Origin: Paramesorhizobium leguminum
GTDB taxonomy: Bacteria; Pseudomonadota; Alphaproteobacteria; Rhizobiales; Rhizobiaceae
Direction: 5' to 3'
DNA: 64,000 nucleotides
Assembly (NCBI RefSeq): GCF_003217235.1
Contig: NZ_QJTF01000006.1
Coordinates: forward strand, 1 to 64,000
Part shown: one piece after another, positions 36,447 through 45,404 of the stretch
How positions within the stretch are numbered: the first letter of the stretch is position 1
How the letters are laid out: the number at the start of each line of letters is the position of its first letter
The notes under the pieces: generated by a model
The model's input: only the letters and a program-made list of their open reading frames with translations
What the model was told of the DNA's origin: nothing
The model's database searches: none
Position numbers and translations under genes: made by a program

Positions 36447-36872
36447 TCAGGGGATGGCGATTTTTGCTCCGGCAAACCCGCCATCCGCCACGGATGAGCA
36501 AAGCTCGAACCATTCGCATTCCCGGCAGGCCTGCCGGGTTTTCCCCGCCGCGAAGGCGTTGCGCATCGTGGTGAGCATACCGGCGTCGAGATTGATCCGG
36601 CTGCCGGGATCAAGGGGGCGGGCGAGGAGCCTCGATACCGCTTCGATAGCCTTGGCGTCCCGTTCCGTGACGCTTTCCCGGAAGCAGTGGCAGTCGCTGT
36701 CGTTCAAAATCGGGGCGCAGATATCGTCCGGCCCCGTCACCAGCAGAATATCCTCTCCCCCCGCAAGCCGCCCCGCTATTCTATCGTAATTGGCGATGAA
36801 AGCGGGGCTGTAGCCCTTGCCGACATAGGTCAGCATGCAGAGAAGATGATGCGCGCGCAGGCGGACCGTCAT
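36447..36872 (-). CDS. DUF1284 cysteine-rich protein
   Basis: 141-aa DUF1284 protein, opening MTVRLRAHHLLCMLTYVGKG. Seven cysteines, including CHC and CREC groupings, suggest a bound Fe-S cluster or metal. Function unknown. The stop of the VOC gene directly precedes its ATG (TAAATG), so the two are expressed together; this coupling is the only hint to its job. 11 bases separate its end from the convergent terC. Confidence 0.85.
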   Translation of the reverse strand: MTVRLRAHHLLCMLTYVGKGYSPAFIANYDRIAGRLAGGEDILLVTGPDDICAPILNDSDCHCFRESVTERDAKAIEAVSRLLARPLDPGSRINLDAGMLTTMRNAFAAGKTRQACRECEWFELCSSVADGGFAGAKIAIP

Positions 36873-37250
36873 TTAGGGGCTTTCCGTGACCATGGCTTCC
36901 ATCAACTCAATCCGGTTGCCGAATGGATCCGATACATAGGTGCGGTAAAAGCCGGTAAGTGGCTCGTCGTCTTTGCAAGCGAACCCCGCCGCATTGAGAC
37001 GCGCGCGGAGGCTTTCCAGATCATCAACCACAAATGCCGGATGAGCCTTCGTGGCGGGATGGAAATCGGTCTGTACCCCCAGGTGTACGCGTACGTCGCC
37101 GGACGCAAACCAGCAGCCGCCTCGTTTGGCCAGATTTGCAGGCTTCGGCATCTCCGTCATTCCCAGCGCGTCAGCGTAAAAGCGGCGAGCGGCATCTTCA
37201 CCGCCTGGCGGAATCGCTAGCTGGACATGTTCGATTCGCTTAAGGCTCAT
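36873..37250 (-). CDS. VOC (glyoxalase/bleomycin-resistance fold) protein
   Basis: 125-aa protein of the vicinal-oxygen-chelate fold: two beta-alpha-beta-beta-beta modules, first module starting RIEHVQLAIPPGGEDAARRF, second around LTGFYRTYVSDPFGNRIELM, with metal-ligand candidates H8 and E115. Members include glyoxalases, dioxygenases and resistance proteins; the specific reaction cannot be told. First gene of a pair with DUF1284. Confidence 0.88.
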   Translation of the reverse strand: MSLKRIEHVQLAIPPGGEDAARRFYADALGMTEMPKPANLAKRGGCWFASGDVRVHLGVQTDFHPATKAHPAFVVDDLESLRARLNAAGFACKDDEPLTGFYRTYVSDPFGNRIELMEAMVTESP

Positions 37251-37324
37251 TTCGTCTTCCGAACTGAGGGGCGCTAACCGCCCTTCACCCTTATGCGGAT
37301 GGTGAAGGGCTAATTGTCGTCAAT

Positions 37325-37894
37325 TTAGCGCACCGATGCCTTCAGGATCGCCGCGCCCAGCGCCGATTTGATGAGCGCGCCGATGAGGAAGGGCGTTACG
37401 CCGAAGGCAACGGCCTTTTCAAAACCGACGAGCGTGGAAAGCCATGCCGCGCCAAGCATAAGGCAAAGCGCGTTGGCGGCAAGGAAGGAGGTGAAGGCGA
37501 GGAGCACGTTGCGCCCGTTCCAGCCGCGCTCGGCGAGCCAGCCGGTGAGAGCCGCGATGATGGGGAAGGAAGCGAGATAACCGGCGGTGGGGCCAGCGAA
37601 GAAGGGCAGGCCGCCCATGCCGCCCGCCAGTACCGGCAGGCCCATCGCGCCTTCGACGAGCCATGCGAGAACCGTCAGCGCGCCCAGCCGCCAGCCATAG
37701 AGCGCGCCGATCAGCGGCACGATCAAGGTTTGCAGCGTAATCGGAACGGGGAGCATCGGCACCTCGATCTGCGAGGTGACGGCGAGAATGAGCGTACCGG
37801 CCAGTACGGCGGCGATCTTCGTAGCCGTCGAGCGGCTGTCGAGCCTCAAGGGGCTGAACGAAGCGCGGATTGCCGTTGATGTCGTGTCGGGCAT
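37325..37894 (-). CDS. bioY: Biotin transporter BioY
   Basis: 189-aa membrane S-component for biotin uptake with about six helices. The family segment VPMLPVPITLQTLIVPLIGALYG... at about 46-70 and the AGPTAGYLASF motif near 105-115 are present. It works alone or with an energy-coupling ATPase; no bioM/bioN lies in the window. GGAGAC lies before the ATG. I saw no clear BioR operator (TTATCTATAA type) in the upstream spacer. Confidence 0.92.
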   Translation of the reverse strand: MPDTTSTAIRASFSPLRLDSRSTATKIAAVLAGTLILAVTSQIEVPMLPVPITLQTLIVPLIGALYGWRLGALTVLAWLVEGAMGLPVLAGGMGGLPFFAGPTAGYLASFPIIAALTGWLAERGWNGRNVLLAFTSFLAANALCLMLGAAWLSTLVGFEKAVAFGVTPFLIGALIKSALGAAILKASVR

Positions 37895-38115
37895 GAGAGT
37901 AGTCTCCTATCCTGAATAAGGCTCATGTCCTTATACGATCCAACACAGTTCGTCATCCTCAGGTTTAAATCCGAGGACTTCGGATGACGATTGTAGGGGT
38001 CTCTGGACGCGGGCGGCCATTTTTTCTATAAGGCCGGGATTCTTTTGTTTAGCCGCATTTATGCGATGCCGAATGTTATCCGGCTGCAAAATGCCTGGGA
38101 AGTTGCAGGGGTGCC

Positions 38116-38862
38116 ATGGCTGGCCATTCACAATTTAAGAACATCATGCACCGCAAGGGCCGGCAGGATGCCGTGCGGTCGAAAATCTTTTCCAAGCTCG
38201 GCCGCGAAATCACGGTTGCGGCCAAGCAGGGGCTGCCCGACCCGGCGATGAACCCGCGCCTGCGTCTGGCGATCCAGAACGCCAAGGCGCAATCGATGCC
38301 CAAGGACAATATCGAGCGCGCCATCAAGAAGGCCGCGGGCAATGACGGCGAGAATTACGACGAGGTGCGTTACGAAGGGCGGGGCCCCGGCGGCGTATCG
38401 GTCATCGTCGAGGCGCTGACCGATAATCGCAACCGCACCGCTTCCAACGTGCGCGCGGCCTTCACCAAGGCCGGCGGCGCGATGGGCGAGACCGGATCGG
38501 TGTCCTTCATGTTCGACCGGGTGGGCGAGATCGTCTACAAGCCGGGCACCGGCAATGCCGACAAGGTGATGGAAGCGGCCATCGAGGCCGGCGCCGACGA
38601 CGTGCAGTCGGACGAAGACGGCCATGTGGTCATCTGCGCCTTCGAAAATATCGGCGAGGTGTCGAAATCGTTAGAGACGGCGCTGGGCGAGGCGGAATCG
38701 ATCAAGACGATCTGGAAGCCGCAGACCAACACGGAACTGGACGAGGAAAAGGCCCGCTCGCTGCTCAAGCTGCTCAATGTGCTCGAAGACGATGACGATG
38801 TGCAGAATGTGTATACGAATTTCGAGGTCAGCGATGAGGTTATGGAAAAGCTGAGCGCGTGA
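38116..38862 (+). CDS. yebC: YebC/PmpR-type transcription/translation regulator
   Basis: 248-aa conserved bacterial protein; N-terminal [20 protein letters not shown] and the [19 protein letters not shown] segment are diagnostic. YebC proteins were described as DNA-binding regulators and more recently as ribosome-associated factors helping proline stretches. It is often next to ruvCAB; here it is 16 kb away. A strong intrinsic terminator follows at 38888, so it is expressed alone. Confidence 0.94.
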   Translation: MAGHSQFKNIMHRKGRQDAVRSKIFSKLGREITVAAKQGLPDPAMNPRLRLAIQNAKAQSMPKDNIERAIKKAAGNDGENYDEVRYEGRGPGGVSVIVEALTDNRNRTASNVRAAFTKAGGAMGETGSVSFMFDRVGEIVYKPGTGNADKVMEAAIEAGADDVQSDEDGHVVICAFENIGEVSKSLETALGEAESIKTIWKPQTNTELDEEKARSLLKLLNVLEDDDDVQNVYTNFEVSDEVMEKLSA

Positions 38863-38887
38863 TTTTTTAAACGTTCGGTGCTTATAG

Positions 38888-38915
38888 ACTCCCGGCTTCG
38901 TCCGGGAGTTTTTTG
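38888..38915 (+). terminator. Rho-independent terminator of yebC
   Basis: ACTCCCGG stem, 6-nt loop, CCGGGAGT, then six T, 25 bases after the stop codon. Confidence 0.92.
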
Positions 38916-38953
38916 TTCAGCCGTTCATTTGAACGGAAGATCCAACTGGATAT

Positions 38954-39111
38954 ACCCCCCTCTGCCCTGCCGGGCATCTCCCCCTCAAGGGGGGAGATTG
39001 GCCTTCATTGATGATGGTGCTTTATTCTGCAGCGTTGAAGATTGGCGAAATCGGTCCTCCCAGCTAATCTCCCCCCTTGAGGGGGAGATGCCCGGCAGGG
39101 CAGAGGGGGGT
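38954..39111. repeat. Repeat family A, copy 4 (inverted pair)
   Basis: Well-conserved arms, between the yebC terminator and the convergent P-loop protein gene. Confidence 0.92.
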
Positions 39112-39146
39112 ACTGTCCCACCAGCATCTCCGACCAATACAACAGC

Positions 39147-39734
39147 CTAAGCAGTTGCCTTTTCGATAAGCATATGGAGAAGCGTTTCCATGGCAGCGGC
39201 ATCGCTGGCATCCACAATTCTCATGCCGTGCGTTTGTGCCGCTGCCCGCATTTCCGCATTATCGCGGAGAGACCGCTCGATGAATTTGCCGATCCGTACC
39301 CGCTGGTACGCATCGGCTTCCTCATACCCCGCCTCACGATGCATCCGGTCGCGCAAAAAATCCGTTTCCCCATAGAGGCATACGACCACCATCCCCGTGG
39401 AATTCAACGTCGCCAAATATTCCGGGCGAAGCGCGGAGCCTTCGATAACGAATGGGTGTCCAGCGAGAGCCTCAGCTTCAATCTTCTGTTTCAGCGCGGG
39501 CCACATATTTTCATGGTGCACTCGCAAGAACCAGTAGATGGTTTCAGGCGAAAGGTTTGCATAAAATTCGGCGACGGCGGGAGGGATATCCCGCCATGGG
39601 CGCCCCGGATGACGGGCGAGTTTATCCGTGGAGATGAGCGGCCAACCCAGCCGGTCGGCTAGCCGGATAGCAAGTGTCGTCTTGCCGGTGTGGGAGCTTC
39701 CGGTGATCGATATAGCTGAAACTGGTTGCGCCAT
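39147..39734 (-). CDS. P-loop NTPase, small-molecule-kinase-like
   Basis: 195-aa cytosolic protein with Walker A GSSHTGKTT at about 12-20 and a nucleoside/shikimate-kinase-like core: DKLARHPGRPWRD, a lid-like basic region RDRMHREAGYEEADAY at about 127-142. The substrate is unknown; resemblance to adenylate-kinase-type folds is by motif only. It precedes the rpmE hairpin and is on the same strand as rpmE, 120 bases further on, but separated by that terminator. Confidence 0.75.
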   Translation of the reverse strand: MAQPVSAISITGSSHTGKTTLAIRLADRLGWPLISTDKLARHPGRPWRDIPPAVAEFYANLSPETIYWFLRVHHENMWPALKQKIEAEALAGHPFVIEGSALRPEYLATLNSTGMVVVCLYGETDFLRDRMHREAGYEEADAYQRVRIGKFIERSLRDNAEMRAAAQTHGMRIVDASDAAAMETLLHMLIEKATA

Positions 39735-39752
39735 AGCGCTGTCATAATAGCA

Positions 39753-39829
39753 AAAAACCCCGCTTCGTGAACTGACCCCCGAAGGTTGACATCCAACTTT
39801 CGGGGGTCAGTTCACGAAGCGGGGTTTTT
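39753..39829. terminator. 36-bp perfect hairpin behind rpmE with embedded repeat
   Basis: Arms of 36 bases (AAAAACCCCGCTTCGTGAAC ... GAAGGTTG and its complement, one G-T wobble) around loop ACATC. A-run on the left and T-run on the right make it a bidirectional terminator for rpmE (minus strand, ends 24 bases away). The central 41 bases recur at 57-97. Confidence 0.85.
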
Positions 39830-39853
39830 CGATAATCAAACCTGAAAGCCGGT

Positions 39854-40075
39854 TTAGATACCCAGATTGCCGAAGCGGTTCTTGAAGCGGGAGACGCGGC
39901 CGCCGCGGTCGACGAGGGTGCCCGTGCCGCCGGTCCAGGCCGGATGGGTGGTCGGATCGATATCGAGGTTCATCGTATCGCCTTCCTTGCCCCAGGTCGA
40001 ACGGGTCATGTATTCGGTGCCATCGGTCATCACGACCTTGATGGTGTGGTAATCGGGATGGATATTGGCTTTCAT
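39854..40075 (-). CDS. rpmE: 50S ribosomal protein L31 (zinc-independent form)
   Basis: 73-aa large-subunit protein starting [20 protein letters not shown] and ending RFGNLGI. It lacks the CxxC zinc motif of the C+ form, so it is the cysteine-free L31 typical of Rhizobiales. Divergent from the ABC exporter (69 bases), with a powerful hairpin at its 3' end. Ribosome site: AGGAATGTGACCG before ATG. Confidence 0.95.
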   Translation of the reverse strand: MKANIHPDYHTIKVVMTDGTEYMTRSTWGKEGDTMNLDIDPTTHPAWTGGTGTLVDRGGRVSRFKNRFGNLGI

Positions 40076-40144
40076 CGGTCACATTCCTGAAGGATTCTGG
40101 CGTGAACCACGTCCCGACGCGCGAAACTGCGGCACATCCGCCCA

Positions 40145-42079
40145 ATGGCAAACTTGAAGCCGCAGCCCAAAAAGACTACGGCTTCCAAAAGCGTTGGCGA
40201 GCCTATACATCAGCCGGACGGCAATAACAATCCCAAACATCAGGAAGCAATGGCGCAGATATCTTCGACCGAGACCGGGATCAAGGCAGCCAGCCGGGAT
40301 CGACGGTCCATGACGCCGCTGGGCCGCCTTGCGCCCTATCTTGGCCGCTACAAGGGCCTGGTGGCGGGCGCCATTGTCGCGCTGGTGCTTGCCGCCGCGA
40401 CGACGCTGACGCTGCCGCTGGCGGTGCGCCGCATGGTGGACCATGGCTTCACCGCAGCCAACAGCAATTTCGTCAATGATTATTTCGGTATGCTGGTGGT
40501 GCTCGCCGCTGTCCTCGCCTGCGCTTCCGCCGCGCGCTATTATTTCGTCATCACGCTCGGCGAGAGAGTCGTCGCCGATCTGCGCCGCGACGTGTTTTCC
40601 CATGTGACGACATTGTCGCCTGATTTCTTCGACCGGACGCTTTCGGGCGAGATCGTCTCCCGGCTTGCCGCCGATACCACGCAGATCAAATCCGCCGTGG
40701 GCGCGACCGCCTCGATGGCGCTGCGCAATCTCATCCTCGGCCTCGGCGCGATTGCAATGATGGTTGTCACCAGCCCGAAGCTTTCGGGGCTGGTGATCGC
40801 CGCCATTCCGCTGGTCGTGCTGCCGCTCATCGCCTTCGGGCGTTCCGTGCGCCGCCGTTCACGCGCGGCGCAGGACATGCTGGCCCATGCCACGGCCTAT
40901 GCGGGCGAGCAGATATCGGCGGTGCGGACGCTGCAGGCCTTCACCAACGAGTCGCTGGTGACCAAGCGTTTTGCCAACGCCGTGGATGACGCGTTTCAGG
41001 CTGCCCGTGCGTCGGTATTGGCGCGGGCATTCCTGACGGCCTTCGCCATTTTCATGGTGTTTTCCAGCGTCGTGGCGGTGCTGTGGTTCGGCTCGCGCGA
41101 TGTATTGAATGGAACTATGACACCCGGCACGCTCGGCCAGTTCCTGCTTTATGCGGTGTTCGCGGCGGGGGCATTGGGCGCGCTGTCGGAGGTCTGGGGG
41201 GAACTGGCGCAGGCTGCGGGAGCCACCGAGCGGCTGACGGAATTGCTGGGAGAGAAGCCGGCGATTGCCGCCCCGGTTCACACGATAGCCATGCCGGAAC
41301 CGGGGCGCGGCGCGCTTGTTTTCGATCAGTTGAGCTTCAGCTATCCGGGAAGGCCCGATGCGCCGTCGTTGAACGATATCAGCTTCGAGGCGAAGCCCGG
41401 CGAGACCATTGCAATCGTCGGCCCATCGGGGGCGGGCAAGAGCACGGTCTTCTCACTGATCCTGCGCTATTACGATCCGCAATCGGGCACTGTCGCCATG
41501 GATGGCGTGAACTTGCGCGACGCCGATCCGCTCGATGTGCGCCGCCGCATTGCAGTCGTTCCGCAGGATGTGGCGATCTTCGCCGCTTCCATACGAGACA
41601 ATATCGGTTTCGGGAGACCGGGCGCCAGCGAGGCGGAGATCGAGGCGGCGGCGAAGGCCGCGCTCGCGCATGATTTCATCCTGGCGCTCGAAAACGGCTA
41701 TGACACGCAAGTTGGCGAGCGTGGCGTGACGCTTTCCGGCGGCCAGCGCCAGCGTATCGCCATCGCCCGCGCGATCTTACGCAACGCGCCGATCCTGTTG
41801 CTCGACGAGGCGACGTCGGCGCTCGATGCGCAAAGTGAAATGCTGGTGCAGAAGGCGCTGGAGCATCTCATGCAGGGGCGCACGACATTGGTCGTCGCGC
41901 ACCGGCTGGCGACCGTGCTCAAGGCCGATCGCATCCTCGTGCTCGATCAGGGGCGGATCGTGGAGGAGGGCACCCATGCGAGCCTTGTCGCACTCGGCGG
42001 GATTTATGCGCGTTTGGCCAAGCTGCAGTTCGATCATGGCGGGCAGGCTTTTGCCGCTGAGAAGAGCGCCGCCGGTTAG
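40145..42079 (+). CDS. ABC exporter, half-transporter (lipid A/multidrug type)
   Basis: Fused membrane domain plus ATPase, up to 644 aa. Six helices at about 70-345, then NBD with Walker A GPSGAGKST at about 425-433, signature LSGGQRQR at about 530-537, Walker B LLLDEATSALD and H-loop VVAHRL. It would act as a homodimer exporting a hydrophobic substrate. The start is uncertain: ATG at 40250 (with AGGAAG upstream) would remove a 35-residue hydrophilic N-terminal tail. Substrate unknown. Confidence 0.9.
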   Translation: MANLKPQPKKTTASKSVGEPIHQPDGNNNPKHQEAMAQISSTETGIKAASRDRRSMTPLGRLAPYLGRYKGLVAGAIVALVLAAATTLTLPLAVRRMVDHGFTAANSNFVNDYFGMLVVLAAVLACASAARYYFVITLGERVVADLRRDVFSHVTTLSPDFFDRTLSGEIVSRLAADTTQIKSAVGATASMALRNLILGLGAIAMMVVTSPKLSGLVIAAIPLVVLPLIAFGRSVRRRSRAAQDMLAHATAYAGEQISAVRTLQAFTNESLVTKRFANAVDDAFQAARASVLARAFLTAFAIFMVFSSVVAVLWFGSRDVLNGTMTPGTLGQFLLYAVFAAGALGALSEVWGELAQAAGATERLTELLGEKPAIAAPVHTIAMPEPGRGALVFDQLSFSYPGRPDAPSLNDISFEAKPGETIAIVGPSGAGKSTVFSLILRYYDPQSGTVAMDGVNLRDADPLDVRRRIAVVPQDVAIFAASIRDNIGFGRPGASEAEIEAAAKAALAHDFILALENGYDTQVGERGVTLSGGQRQRIAIARAILRNAPILLLDEATSALDAQSEMLVQKALEHLMQGRTTLVVAHRLATVLKADRILVLDQGRIVEEGTHASLVALGGIYARLAKLQFDHGGQAFAAEKSAAG

Positions 42080-42157
42080 ATTCTATCTGCCCTTGCTTCC
42101 TTGTCGTGCCGGTCTATTCTGTCGGGGGTTTAACGTTGCTCTTGGGAGGAGAAGAAC

Positions 42158-43150
42158 GTGGCATTTTCCATGATTACCCGCCGTGCGCTCATGGCCATCG
42201 GCACCACCATGCTGGCTTCACTGGCGCTGAATAGCCCCGCCAGCGCCCAGCAATTTCCGGAACGCGCGGTCACGCTCGTCGTGCCGTTCGCGGCGGGCGG
42301 CTCGACGGATGTGGTTGCGCGCATCATCGCGGAGAAGATGTCGGCGGGTCTCGGCCAGCAGGTCATCGTGGAGAATGTCGGCGGCGCGGGTGGGAGCCTC
42401 GGCGCCGGTCGCGTGGCCCGCGCGGAGCCGGATGGCTACACGATCCTGATGGGGACGGTCGCCACGCACGCGTTGAATCCGCTCATCTTCAAGACCAAGC
42501 CCTATGACGCGGAAAAGGATTTCGCGCCGGTGTCCCTGCTCGCCATCGTGCCGAATGTGCTGGTGGTGAACCCCAAGCTGCCGGCAAAGGATGTCGCGGA
42601 ATTGCTGGCGCTGCTGAAGGCCGATCCTGATGGCCAGAGCTATGCGTCATCAGGCAACGGCACACCGCTGCATCTCTCCGGCGAATTGTTCAAGAGCATG
42701 GCCGGTGTCAACATGCAGCATGTGCCTTACAAGGGTTCCGGGCCGGCGCTGAACGATGTGATCGGCAATCAGGTGCCGATCATGTTCGACAATCTGCCTT
42801 CCTCTTCCGGACACATCAAGGCGGGCACGCTTCGTGCGCTGGCCGTCACCACAAAGGAACGCGCCGCTTCCTTCCCCGATGTGCCGACGGTCGCCGAATC
42901 CGGCATTCCCGGTTACGAGACCTACACCTGGAACGCACTCTTCGCCCCCGCCGGAACACCGCCGGAGGTTGTCGCCAAGCTCAATGAAGCCGCGAATAAT
43001 GCGATGAAGGACCCCGCCGTCGTCGCGCGCATGAAGGATTTCAGCGCCACGATTGTCGGTTCGACGCCGGAGGAGCTGGGCAAGCATGTGACGGCGGAAC
43101 TTGCCAAGTGGAAGCCGGTTGTGGAGAGCGCGAAGATAGAGCTGGATTGA
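42158..43150 (+). CDS. Tripartite tricarboxylate transporter substrate-binding protein (TctC/Bug)
   Basis: 330-aa periplasmic binding protein: signal peptide to about residue 30 (ending NSPASAQQ-FPER), then the Bug fold with FAAGGSTDVVARIIAEKM and GGAGGSLGAGRVARAEPDGY. GTG start at 42158 with GGGAGGAG 7 bases before it. TctC proteins feed carboxylates to TctAB permeases, but no tctA/tctB is nearby, so this is an orphan of the large Bug family. Ligand unknown. Confidence 0.92.
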   Translation: MAFSMITRRALMAIGTTMLASLALNSPASAQQFPERAVTLVVPFAAGGSTDVVARIIAEKMSAGLGQQVIVENVGGAGGSLGAGRVARAEPDGYTILMGTVATHALNPLIFKTKPYDAEKDFAPVSLLAIVPNVLVVNPKLPAKDVAELLALLKADPDGQSYASSGNGTPLHLSGELFKSMAGVNMQHVPYKGSGPALNDVIGNQVPIMFDNLPSSSGHIKAGTLRALAVTTKERAASFPDVPTVAESGIPGYETYTWNALFAPAGTPPEVVAKLNEAANNAMKDPAVVARMKDFSATIVGSTPEELGKHVTAELAKWKPVVESAKIELD

Positions 43151-43189
43151 GGGGGAGGTAGGGGGGCCCTTTCGAGGGATTCGCGAAAC

Positions 43190-43458
43190 ACCCCCCTCTG
43201 CCCTGCCGGGCATCTCCCCACCCCTACAGTCGTCATCCTCGGGCTTGACCCGAGGATCCACGGCAAGGGGGCGAAAACGCTGTTATCACCCCGCAACGGG
43301 ATCATTAATTTATCTGACGAAATATTGGGCGGGTTCTCTTCACTGGAGCGCGTCGAGGCGATGGATAAGTTGGTGCTTCCTTGCCGTGGATCCTCGGGTC
43401 AAGCCCGAGGATGACGACTGTAGAGTTACGGGAGATGTCCGGCAGGGCAGAGGGGGTG
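43190..43458. repeat. Family A repeat interrupted by a complete family B element
   Basis: The left A arm (about 43190-43219, CCCCCCTCTGCCCTGCCGGG CATCTCCCC) stops abruptly; a full B unit runs 43224-43425 with both arms and the interior seen at 33815; then the right A arm resumes (about 43431-43458, GGGAGATGTCCGGCAGGGCA GAGGGGG). This nested arrangement shows that B inserted into A. No gene in this 333-base spacer. Confidence 0.88.
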
Positions 43459-43483
43459 CCTCGCTGACGTCTCCGTCTAGATC

Positions 43484-45139
43484 CTACACCTTCGCCGCCG
43501 CCCGCCCTGCTGCCCGCCCCGAGAAAATGCATCCACCAAGAAACGTGCCTTCCAGCGCATTATACCCGTGATATCCACCACCACCGAAGCCAGCGGCCTC
43601 GCCCGCCGCATAAAGACCGGGGACCGGCGCGCCTGAAGCGTCCAGCACCTGGCTTTGCAGATTGGTGTGCAGGCCGCCAAGGGTCTTGCGCGTCAGTATG
43701 TGCAGGCGCACGGCGATGAGGGGGCCGGCCTCAGCGTCGAGGATGCGGTGTGGTTTTGCCGTGCGCACCAGCCTGTCTCCGATATAGTTGCGCGTGCTGC
43801 GCAGGGCGACCACTTGCGCGTCCTTGGAGAATTTGTTGGCGATCTCGCGGTCGCGCGCTTCGATCTGCGTTCGCATATGGTCGAGGCCGATCCGCTTCTC
43901 GCCGGTCAGCGCGTTCATCCCCTCGACCAGTTCGGGCAAGGTCTTGGCGACCACGAAATCCTCGCCATGCTCTTTGAAAGCCTCTACCGGTGGTGGTGCG
44001 CCCTTGCCGAGACGGCTCTTGAGGAGCAGCTTCCAATCCTTGCCGGTCAGGTCCGGGTTCTGTTCCGAGCCGGAGAGGGCGAATTCCTTTTCGATGATCT
44101 TCTGCGTGAGGACGAACCAGGAATAATCATGTCCGGTGGAAAGGATATGCTTGAGCGTGGCGAGCGTATCGAAGCCCGGCAGGCAAGGGGCGGGGAGGCG
44201 GTTGCCATTGGCGTCGAACCAGAGGGAGGAGGGACCAGGCAGGATGCGGATGCCGTGGTTGGTCCAGATGGGCGCCCAGTTTTTCAGGCCCTCGGTATAA
44301 TGCCACATACGGTCGGTATTGATGGTGGCGCCGCCTGCTTCGACAGCAATGCCGATCATCCGGCCATCGACATGGTCAGGAACGCCGGCGACCATGTTGC
44401 TTGGGGGCTCGCCCAGCCGGTCGCGCGGCCAGTTCTGGCGCACGAGATCGAAATTGCCGCCGATGCCGCCGGAGGTGACGATGACGGCGCTTGCGGACAA
44501 TTCGAAGGAACCGACGACTTCACGGCTCGATTTTTCGCCCCGCCCGGTGGAGGTGGGCTCAAGGATTTCGCCCGCGACGCCGGTGACGGCGCCGTTCGTT
44601 TTGAGAATGGCGCTGACGCGGTGACGGCATTTGATGGCGATGCGGCCCTTGGCGGCCGCTTCCCGCACGAGACGTTCGAAGGGGGCGAGCACGCCGGGGC
44701 CGGTGCCCCATGTGATGTGGAAGCGCGGCACGGAATTGCCGTGTCCGGTGGCGAGGCCGCCGCCGCGCTCGGCCCAGCCGACCACGGGAAACCAGCGCAT
44801 TCCCAGCGAATGGAGCCAGGCGCGCTTTTCGCCGGCTGCGAATTGCAGGTAAGCTTCGGCCCATTGCCTGGGCCAGTGGTCCTCCGGCCGGTCGAAGCCG
44901 GCGGAGCCCATCCAGTCCTGCCGGGCGAGCTCAAAGCTGTCCTTGATGCCGAGACGGCGCTGCTCGGGCGTGTCGATCAGAAACAGCCCGCCCAGCGACC
45001 AGAAGGCCTGCCCGCCGATGGCATTTTCGCCTTCCTGCTCGACGATGATGACGCGCTTGCCTGCCGCCGCGAGTTCGGCTGCGGCGACAAGACCGGACAG
45101 ACCCGCGCCGACGATGATGACATCAGCGTTGTTTGCCAT
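43484..45139 (-). CDS. FAD-dependent dehydrogenase (KstD/fumarate-reductase flavoprotein family)
   Basis: 551-aa flavoprotein: FAD-binding VIIVGAGLSGLVAAAELAAAGKRVIIVE at about 8-36, GGQAFWSLGGLF loop, and C-terminal GLYAAGEAAGFGGGGYHGYN box that closes over the flavin. It belongs to the group with 3-ketosteroid-delta1-dehydrogenase, but the substrate cannot be told. No signal peptide, so cytosolic. The ATG at 45139 follows GGGAGGGGAAA; upstream frame falls in repeat A5. Stands alone. Confidence 0.88.
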   Translation of the reverse strand: MANNADVIIVGAGLSGLVAAAELAAAGKRVIIVEQEGENAIGGQAFWSLGGLFLIDTPEQRRLGIKDSFELARQDWMGSAGFDRPEDHWPRQWAEAYLQFAAGEKRAWLHSLGMRWFPVVGWAERGGGLATGHGNSVPRFHITWGTGPGVLAPFERLVREAAAKGRIAIKCRHRVSAILKTNGAVTGVAGEILEPTSTGRGEKSSREVVGSFELSASAVIVTSGGIGGNFDLVRQNWPRDRLGEPPSNMVAGVPDHVDGRMIGIAVEAGGATINTDRMWHYTEGLKNWAPIWTNHGIRILPGPSSLWFDANGNRLPAPCLPGFDTLATLKHILSTGHDYSWFVLTQKIIEKEFALSGSEQNPDLTGKDWKLLLKSRLGKGAPPPVEAFKEHGEDFVVAKTLPELVEGMNALTGEKRIGLDHMRTQIEARDREIANKFSKDAQVVALRSTRNYIGDRLVRTAKPHRILDAEAGPLIAVRLHILTRKTLGGLHTNLQSQVLDASGAPVPGLYAAGEAAGFGGGGYHGYNALEGTFLGGCIFSGRAAGRAAAKV

Positions 45140-45197
45140 TTTCCCCTCCCAAGGCCATTTTATTCTACCCTCATGATGGAAGCGTTGGCGCCACGAT

Positions 45198-45374
45198 ACC
45201 CCCCTCTGCCTTGCCAGGCATCTCCCCCTCAAGGGGGGAGATTACGCCTTCATCAGTGTGTAGCACCAATTACAGAGCGTGCAGAACAAGAGCCGCATGT
45301 CCTGTCAGCCAATCTCCCCCCTTGAGGGGGAGATGCCCGCCCTTCGACAAAAGCTCAGGAGGGCAGAGGGGGGT
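45198..45374. repeat. Repeat family A, copy 5, right arm interrupted
   Basis: Normal left arm; the right arm has about 20 extra bases (CCTTCGACAAAAGCTCAGGA) inside GATGCCCG|GGCAGAGGGG, not present in the other copies. Confidence 0.9.
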
Positions 45375-45404
45375 GTGGCTAGCGCATCCATCAAAATATC
45401 TGTC

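Noticed and set aside
37895-38115. BioR operator upstream of bioY
   Set aside because: No TTATCTATAA-type palindrome seen; only a degenerate family B hairpin around 37950-37990.
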